In this document: piece by piece, positions 4,326-8,882 of the stretch
Position numbering within the stretch: the stretch's first letter is position 1
How the letters are laid out: every line of letters begins with the position of its first letter
Origin: Alphaproteobacteria bacterium
GTDB taxonomy: Bacteria; Pseudomonadota; Alphaproteobacteria; RF32; CAG-239
Assembly: GCA_017963715.1 (NCBI GenBank)
Contig: JAGCTK010000043.1
Span: 1-8,882, forward strand
Direction of reading: 5' to 3'
Length of the DNA: 8,882 nucleotides
Notes under the pieces: generated by a model
Databases searched by the model: none
What the model saw: the letters and a program-made list of their open reading frames with translations, nothing else
What the model was told of the DNA's origin: nothing
Program-made: the position numbers and the translations under genes

Positions 4326-5630
4326 TTACATTTCTCTTTGAGCGCGATGGGTTTTGGCCTCTTTTGCTTGCCAGCCTTTGGCAGCGCGGTTGATACGGTC
4401 GGTATATTTGCTCCTCGATGCTTGAGGGGTGGCCAATCTGCCGCAGATCACTTTTTTGCCATTTTCAACGATTTCAGGAATTTCCCAAGCCTTGTTTTCG
4501 AGTTTATAACGCGCTAAATCGGCAAAAAGGCGTGCTTCCATATAATCACCAAAAGTTGATTGCCGTACAATCGGCTGCATGCCAAATCTGTTCCGAAGTT
4601 TTGCAAAACTTTCTTGATGCTCGGGCAGAACATAGCCTTTGCCTTGAAGCAAATCTTCAAAACTTTTGCTTACAACGGGGTTTTTCCATCCGCCGCCGAA
4701 TAAAATAACATTATTTGGTATTTTGATTTTATCCGGAATTAAAGTCAACGCCTGAACGGCGATGTAAGCCGCGGCATATTCAAACGTGTGTACCGCATCT
4801 TCAAACCCGATTTTTTTATGCTCGGCATATTGAAAGATTTTACCCTTATGATAATAGGCAGGATCGCCTGATTTTGGCAAAGGCGCTTCATAAAACGAGC
4901 GGCCGCAGGCAAAAATTTCTTGCAATAACTCAGGGTTTAATGAGCCTTTTTTGCCGAATTTGCCGTCTTTATCGAAACTTTCATTTGAATGTTGTCTGAT
5001 AAAGTTGTCGGTATATTCGTTAAACGGGCCGGCGTCTGCGCCGATTTGGGCCACGCCATCATTGATGATGGCAAAATTTGATGTGTTGCCGCCGTTATAA
5101 TATATGCCATCGCCTTCTGAAGCTGAAATATGCGCGTTGTGCGGCGGTACCAAAGGTGCGCCATCAAAACCCGCCATTAACGGATCGGACCTAAAATCAT
5201 AAACGACGGAAATATTTGTTAAATCGGCAAGCATTTGCCCGGAGCCGATTTGGAGCGTATAAGGTTCTGAACCGTCAATTTTTGATTTTGACGGGGGATT
5301 GTGGTCAAACGTTTTGCCATGAAAACCGATGGCATCAATTGTGGTTTTATCAATGTTGTTTTGTTTACACATCTCGTTGATGCATTCTGCAACCTGGCTC
5401 ACATAATCATCATGAACGGCTTGAAACTCTTCCATGTTTTCGATTTCTTCGGCTGTTTTGCTAAAAACTTTTGCCCGTAAATTTTCGATTTTTTGTTGCA
5501 TATCTTTGGCATACGGACGGGTAAAAGTGCAGATATCCGTCATTTTATCGCCGTCAAATTCGGTTAAAACCAAATCAATCGCGTCCATAGAGTTGCCGGT
5601 CATATTGCCGATGATTCTGTATTTTGTCAT
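4326..5630 (-). CDS. anmK: Anhydro-N-acetylmuramic acid kinase family protein, 434 residues
   Basis: AnmK phosphorylates and opens 1,6-anhydro-MurNAc to MurNAc-6-phosphate with ATP, in cytosolic recycling of peptidoglycan turnover products. Family landmarks appear in order: phosphate loop IGNMTGNSMDAID (7-19, usually GxMSGTSxDGxD), GFHGKTFDHNPP (102-113), TLQIGSGQMLAD (125-136), VVYDFRSDPL (142-151), GAPLVPPHNAH (157-167), NGGNTSNFAI (179-188), GADAGPFNEYTD (197-208) with the likely catalytic D199, FGGGWKNP (311-318), and GDYMEARLFADLA (361-373). The protein is roughly 60 residues longer than typical AnmK (about 370), with extra sequence around 215-275 and a basic tail after about 395. The altered P-loop (MTGNSMDA for MSGTSxDG) marks a divergent subfamily, so substrate may differ. 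AAAAGG seven bases before the ATG is a good ribosome site. The gene is monocistronic, with a promoter at 5656-5685 and a hairpin after the stop. Confidence 0.88.
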   Translation of the reverse strand: MTKYRIIGNMTGNSMDAIDLVLTEFDGDKMTDICTFTRPYAKDMQQKIENLRAKVFSKTAEEIENMEEFQAVHDDYVSQVAECINEMCKQNNIDKTTIDAIGFHGKTFDHNPPSKSKIDGSEPYTLQIGSGQMLADLTNISVVYDFRSDPLMAGFDGAPLVPPHNAHISASEGDGIYYNGGNTSNFAIINDGVAQIGADAGPFNEYTDNFIRQHSNESFDKDGKFGKKGSLNPELLQEIFACGRSFYEAPLPKSGDPAYYHKGKIFQYAEHKKIGFEDAVHTFEYAAAYIAVQALTLIPDKIKIPNNVILFGGGWKNPVVSKSFEDLLQGKGYVLPEHQESFAKLRNRFGMQPIVRQSTFGDYMEARLFADLARYKLENKAWEIPEIVENGKKVICGRLATPQASRSKYTDRINRAAKGWQAKEAKTHRAQREM

Positions 5631-5655
5631 AACTTTACCTTTTAATATTTGGTAT

Positions 5656-5685
5656 ATTATAGCGGCAAATAAGTTTTTTTTACAA
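5656..5685 (-). promoter_or_regulatory. Promoter of anmK
   Basis: On the minus strand a perfect TATAAT (5656-5661) follows TTGTAA (5680-5685) with an 18-base spacer. Transcription would start near 5650, about 20 bases before the ATG, with the AAAAGG ribosome site in between. The divergent small membrane gene starts 138 bases from the anmK start, so the two share this AT-rich intergenic region. Confidence 0.6.
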
Positions 5686-5768
5686 GTATTTTTATCAAAT
5701 ATAAATGTTGACTTTTAATATTTTTCGATTAAAAATAACTATGCAAATTTACTATTATATCAAAGTAT

Positions 5769-6089
5769 ATGGAAAATATCATTATGAATCATGTTGGCCT
5801 ATGTATGGGCGTGTGGACCGCAGTGATGGCTTTGTTATGGCTTTTCATAGTTTATCGCGGTTGGTATCGGGAGAAAAACAGTTCGGTTTTGAACCGGATC
5901 TCTCCTGCAAAAAGAGAATCGTTGCGTCGTGCCGCTTATAAAAGATCTATATCATCATCGGCTCTTATCATGATATGGGGGCTTGGTATGTTTATGATTG
6001 TATGCAAACCGAGCGATGATAGAATATTGATAGGGGTATTTACATTGATTGTCATTGTGACATATGTTGTGGGAATGCTCAAAATGTAA
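5769..6089 (+). CDS. Small three-helix membrane protein, 106 residues, function unknown
   Basis: Three hydrophobic stretches stand out: residues 9-29 (VGLCMGVWTAVMALLWLFIVY), 61-79 and 86-104. The loop between the first two is strongly basic (RGWYREK, AKRESLRRAAYKR), which by the positive-inside rule places it in the cytoplasm and the N-terminus outside. The last helix ends in GMLKM before TAA. I do not recognise a family, and there are no catalytic-looking motifs. The start is uncertain: ATG at 5769 has no Shine-Dalgarno, and the ATG at 5784 is preceded by a poor GGAAA, which would give 101 residues without affecting the helices. TTGACT at 5708-5713 is a possible -35, but no good -10 follows. 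The gene is divergent from anmK and convergent with adhE. Confidence 0.6.
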   Translation: MENIIMNHVGLCMGVWTAVMALLWLFIVYRGWYREKNSSVLNRISPAKRESLRRAAYKRSISSSALIMIWGLGMFMIVCKPSDDRILIGVFTLIVIVTYVVGMLKM

Positions 6090-6143
6090 TTTTTCGGTAA
6101 GTTAAAATTATTAAAAATAAAGTTTCTTTTGCAAATTCTTTTG

Positions 6144-6173
6144 ATTGTCTTTCTTTGTGAAAAGGAAGGCAGT
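6144..6173 (+). repeat. 30-nt stem-loop repeat, copy 1
   Basis: Thirteen consecutive pairs, four of them G-T wobbles, close a GTGA loop, which would be a GNRA-type tetraloop in a plus-strand RNA. A second copy at 6271-6300 keeps the same fold with different bases in four pairs. It lies 55 bases after the stop of the small membrane protein, so it could sit in that gene's 3' untranslated region. Confidence 0.75.
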
Positions 6174-6183
6174 GCGCGTGCGT

Positions 6184-6222
6184 TGCTCAAAGTTGTGCGC
6201 TTTTTTCGCCAACTGTTGAGCA
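6184..6222. other. Stem-loop between the two 30-nt repeats
   Basis: TGCTCAA-AGTTG (6184-6195) pairs with CAACT-G-TTGAGCA (6210-6222) with one bulged G. After an unpaired T the stem continues as GCG/CGC around a CTTTTTT loop, giving about 15 pairs. There is no strong T-run after it in either direction, so it is not a textbook terminator. With its two neighbours it makes 6120-6310 an unusually structured intergenic region. Confidence 0.6.
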
Positions 6223-6270
6223 GAATTTTCTTCATAATCCAATTTAGTTAGTATTGGAATATGGTTATTG

Positions 6271-6300
6271 ACTGTCCCTCTTTGTGAAAAGGGGGACAGT
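6271..6300 (+). repeat. 30-nt stem-loop repeat, copy 2
   Basis: Thirteen pairs (ACTGTCCC with GGGACAGT on the outside) enclose the same GTGA loop as copy 1. It is followed on the plus strand by T-rich sequence (TTGCTTTTAAATTTTTGC), so it can also terminate plus-strand transcription. It lies 25 bases after the adhE stop on the other strand, so it also bounds the adhE transcript. Confidence 0.75.
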
Positions 6301-6325
6301 TGCTTTTAAATTTTTGCTTTTTATA

Positions 6326-8842
6326 TCAAATTTTGCCGTAATAGGCGTCAAGATACATTTTTTTGATTTCATCCATCAAAGGATAAACCGGATTGGCGCC
6401 CGTGCACTGATCATCAAAAGCCTGACGCGTTAAGGTGTCAAGATTTTGTAAGAAAGTTTTTTCATCAATGCCGTATTCCTGAATGGAGGCGGGGATTTGC
6501 AACTCTTTTTTGAGGTCGACAATCGCTTTAAGCAAAAGTTCGACACGCTTATCTTCAGGCGTGTTTTCATCCGCCAAATACAAGACGTGTGCAATTTGGG
6601 CATAACGTTTTTTAGCCTCGGGAACTTCATATTGCGGGAAAATCGCCTGACGCGCCGGTTTGTCATTGGCATTAAAACGGATAACCTGACAAATAAGCAG
6701 AGCGTTTGCAATACCGTGCGGAATATTGTACATCGCACCCAATTTGTGTGCCATCGAATGACAAACACCCAAAAAGGCGTTGGCAAAGGCCATGCCTGCC
6801 ATGGTGGCGGCATTGTGCATCTTTTCACGTGCCTTGGGATCGGCCGCACCATTATGATAAGCACTCGGCAAATATCTGAAGATTTGCTTGATAGCCTCCA
6901 AAGCAAGCGAATTGGTATAATTGGTTGCCATCACCGAAACATACGATTCCAAAGCATGAACCAGCGCATCCATACCGCCGGCTGCCGTCAAAGATTTTGG
7001 CATACTGTCGGCAAAATTGGCGTCAATAATTGCCATAGACGGTGTTAAAGCATAATCGGCCAAGGGATATTTGATGTGCGTTTTGTCATCCGTTATCACG
7101 GCAAAAGGCGTGACTTCTGCACCTGTGCCGGATGTGGTCGGAATACAAACCAATTCGGCCTTTTTGCCGAGAGCGGGCAGTTGATTGATTTTTTTTCTGA
7201 TATCCATAAAGCGCATCGCCACATCTTCAAACTTTGTATCCGGCTGTTCATAGGATAACCAGACGGCTTTGGCCGTATCCATCGGCGAACCGCCGCCCAA
7301 AGCCACAATCAAATCCGGCTGATATGAATTGACCATGATAAGCGCTTGTTCAACCGTTTGAAGTGTCGGATCGGCCTTAACATCAAAGAAAATTTCATAA
7401 TCGGTGCCCATTTGTTCCAATATATCGGTGATAATACCGGTTGCGCCGATATCAAACAAAAACCTGTCGGTGATAATAAACGCACGCTTTTTGCCCTGAT
7501 ATTCACGAAGCGCCAAATCAACCGCGCCGCGTTTGAAATAAATTTTCGGGGGAACCCTGAACCACAACATATTTTCTCTCCTTTGAGCCACCGTTTTATA
7601 GTTCAACAAATGCTTGACACCGACATTTTCACTGACCGAATTGCCGCCCCACGAGCCGCAACCCAATGTGAGCGAAGGTTCAAGCCTGAAATTATACAAA
7701 TCACCGATTCCGCCTTGCGAAGACGGCGTGTTGATCAAAATCCGTCCCGTCGGCATTTTTAAGGCATAAAAATCTATCCGCTCGGATGTGCGATCATCGG
7801 TATACAAAACAGATGTATGTCCCAAACCGCCCAAATGCACCAAGGCGAGCGCAATATCGGTTGCCTGTTCAAAATTTTGGGCCTTGTACATCGTCAGAAT
7901 CGGGGATAATTTTTCATACGCATACGGATTGTCTTTGGTGTAATCCGTTTGTTCGGCAAGCAAAATCTTGGTATCATCCGGCACTTTAAGACCGGCAATC
8001 GAGGCAATTTTGACAGCCGTTTGTCCGACGATTTCGGCATTGACGCTGTTGCCTTTTAAGATGATTTGTTTGAGTTTTTCCGCCTCATCGGAATTGAGCA
8101 AATAAGCACCGCGACGGACAAATTCCGCCTTAACTTCTTCATACACATCTTTAACCACAATCACCGATTGTTCGTACGCACAAATCATACCGTTGTCAAA
8201 TGTTTTGGATAATATCACCGATGAGACGGCAAGCGAAATATCTGCCGTTTCATCAATAATGGCAGGTGTGTTTCCGGGGCCGACACCGAGCGCGGGCTTG
8301 CCGCTGGTATAAGCCGCATGCACCATCGACGGACCGCCTGTTGCCAAAATACCGTGCACTTTGGGATGCGTCATTAAGGCGCCCGAAAGTTCAACACTCG
8401 GTTCATCAATCCAGGCGATAATATCTTTGGGTGCGCCGGCTTTGACAGCCGCATCCAACACAATTTTTGCCGCCGCAATCGTGCTTTGTTTGGCGCGCGG
8501 GTGGGGCGAAAAGATAATTGCGTTTCTTGTTTTTAAGGCAAGAAGCGATTTGAAAATTGCGGTTGATGTCGGGTTGGTTGTGGGGACAATGCCGGCCAAA
8601 ACACCGAGCGGCGCTGCCACAATTTTGATGCCGTTGATTTTGTCTTCGCTGATGATACCGCAGGTCTTCACACCTTTATGCTTGTTATAGATATATTCGC
8701 TTGCAAAATGGTTTTTGATAACCTTATCTTCAACAGCGCCCATGCCCGTTTCTTTGACGGCCATTTCAGCCAAATCACTTCGCGCCCTGTGGGCGGCGGC
8801 AGCTGCGGCCTTAACAATGGCATCAACATTTTCTTCATCCAA
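6326..8842 (-). CDS. adhE: Bifunctional aldehyde-alcohol dehydrogenase AdhE (N-terminus interrupted)
   Basis: AdhE converts acetyl-CoA to acetaldehyde and then ethanol with two NADH, the main ethanol route and electron sink of anaerobic growth; the enzyme forms cytosolic filaments (spirosomes). The first half is a CoA-acylating aldehyde dehydrogenase: VIKNHFASEYIYN (41-53), PTTNPTSTAIFKSL (87-100), and nucleophile C221 in SKTFDNGMICAYEQ. The second half is an iron-dependent alcohol dehydrogenase: GGGSPMDTAK (516-525), TTSGTGAEVTPF (569-580), and iron ligands D625, H629, H695 and H709. These match E. coli Cys246 at an offset of 25 and D653/H657/H723/H737 at a constant offset of 28. It ends in LDAYYGKI, lacking the lysine-rich E. 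coli tail. Residue 1 here is a TTG (8840-8842) directly after an in-frame TAG. AGG five bases before the TTG could support restart. The product would lack about the first 25 residues. The promoter is outside the window. Confidence 0.95.
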   Translation of the reverse strand: MDEENVDAIVKAAAAAAHRARSDLAEMAVKETGMGAVEDKVIKNHFASEYIYNKHKGVKTCGIISEDKINGIKIVAAPLGVLAGIVPTTNPTSTAIFKSLLALKTRNAIIFSPHPRAKQSTIAAAKIVLDAAVKAGAPKDIIAWIDEPSVELSGALMTHPKVHGILATGGPSMVHAAYTSGKPALGVGPGNTPAIIDETADISLAVSSVILSKTFDNGMICAYEQSVIVVKDVYEEVKAEFVRRGAYLLNSDEAEKLKQIILKGNSVNAEIVGQTAVKIASIAGLKVPDDTKILLAEQTDYTKDNPYAYEKLSPILTMYKAQNFEQATDIALALVHLGGLGHTSVLYTDDRTSERIDFYALKMPTGRILINTPSSQGGIGDLYNFRLEPSLTLGCGSWGGNSVSENVGVKHLLNYKTVAQRRENMLWFRVPPKIYFKRGAVDLALREYQGKKRAFIITDRFLFDIGATGIITDILEQMGTDYEIFFDVKADPTLQTVEQALIMVNSYQPDLIVALGGGSPMDTAKAVWLSYEQPDTKFEDVAMRFMDIRKKINQLPALGKKAELVCIPTTSGTGAEVTPFAVITDDKTHIKYPLADYALTPSMAIIDANFADSMPKSLTAAGGMDALVHALESYVSVMATNYTNSLALEAIKQIFRYLPSAYHNGAADPKAREKMHNAATMAGMAFANAFLGVCHSMAHKLGAMYNIPHGIANALLICQVIRFNANDKPARQAIFPQYEVPEAKKRYAQIAHVLYLADENTPEDKRVELLLKAIVDLKKELQIPASIQEYGIDEKTFLQNLDTLTRQAFDDQCTGANPVYPLMDEIKKMYLDAYYGKI

Positions 8843-8881
8843 GGTTACCTACAAACGCTGTGCGGATTGAACGCGGTCAAG
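8843..8881 (-). other. adhE: Upstream in-frame part of adhE containing an amber codon
   Basis: In the adhE frame the codons beyond TTG 8842 read V-T preceded by TAG (8849-8851), then upstream LDRVQSAQRL. E. coli AdhE residues 16-32 read RVKKAQREYASFTQEQVD; here the frame reads RVQSAQRL, stop, VTLDEENVD, with no length difference. The TAG falls at Tyr23, one third-base change from TAT or TAC. This shows that the coding frame truly continues upstream to the window edge and that the stop is internal. It may be a nonsense mutation, a sequencing error, or recoding. Confidence 0.75.
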
Positions 8882-8882
8882 A

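Noticed and set aside
5936..6235. 99-codon minus-strand frame with an MKKILLNSW start
   Set aside because: It overlaps the small membrane gene and two hairpins, has low-complexity composition and no ribosome site.
6497..7048. 183-codon plus-strand frame inside adhE
   Set aside because: It is antisense to a strongly conserved enzyme domain. Long antisense frames are common opposite such genes, and nothing protein-like is recognisable.
3748..8882. Genome-wide reassignment of TAG to an amino acid
   Set aside because: The HIT gene ends at TAG (3748-3750) at the normal family length, so TAG seems to act as a stop here. The adhE amber needs a local explanation unless more cases are found.

Overview
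The window looks like part of a moderately AT-rich Gram-negative chromosome. AnmK (recycling of peptidoglycan anhydro sugars) and a proteobacterial-type bifunctional AdhE suggest a proteobacterium living at least partly by mixed-acid or ethanol fermentation. A host-associated alphaproteobacterium would fit, but the sequence alone does not prove the lineage. TAA, TGA and TAG all appear as gene-terminal stops, so the standard bacterial code is the default.

Layout, left to right. Positions 1-1562 (minus strand, running off the left edge) encode a divergent multi-spanning protein of the NuoL/NuoM/MrpA-D antiporter-like family. It lies downstream of a 107-residue protein of unknown function (1620-1943, minus). 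A tRNA-Lys(UUU) gene with its own promoter and terminator follows at 2092-2167 (plus). An exact 19-bp copy of the tRNA 3' end recurs at 2312-2330, and shorter or degraded copies, each followed by a hairpin, lie near 3625 and 4277. The stretch of about 2.1 kb to the right of the tRNA therefore looks like an accretion or integration hotspot. It holds a 255-residue protein built of nine 26-residue repeats (2542-3309, plus, strong promoter), an unrecognised short minus-strand coding fragment (3400-3633), and a HIT-family hydrolase (3748-4155, minus).

From 4326 the content is metabolic: an AnmK-family kinase (4326-5630, minus) and, divergent from it, a three-helix small membrane protein (5769-6089, plus). 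A hairpin-rich intergenic region follows (6120-6310), in which two copies of a 30-nt stem-loop differ by pairing-preserving changes. Last comes AdhE (6326 to the right edge, minus). All AdhE catalytic residues checked are present, but the reading frame is broken by an in-frame TAG at 8849-8851, exactly where E. coli AdhE has Tyr23. Homologous N-terminal codons continue beyond the stop to the window edge.

The genes do not form one pathway. They appear to be mostly single-gene transcription units, and four have recognisable sigma70-type promoters. The points most worth a second look are the amber codon in adhE, the tRNA-end duplications around the repeat-protein gene, the 26-residue repeat protein itself, the covarying hairpin pair, and the antiporter-like protein that seems to lack key proton-channel charges.
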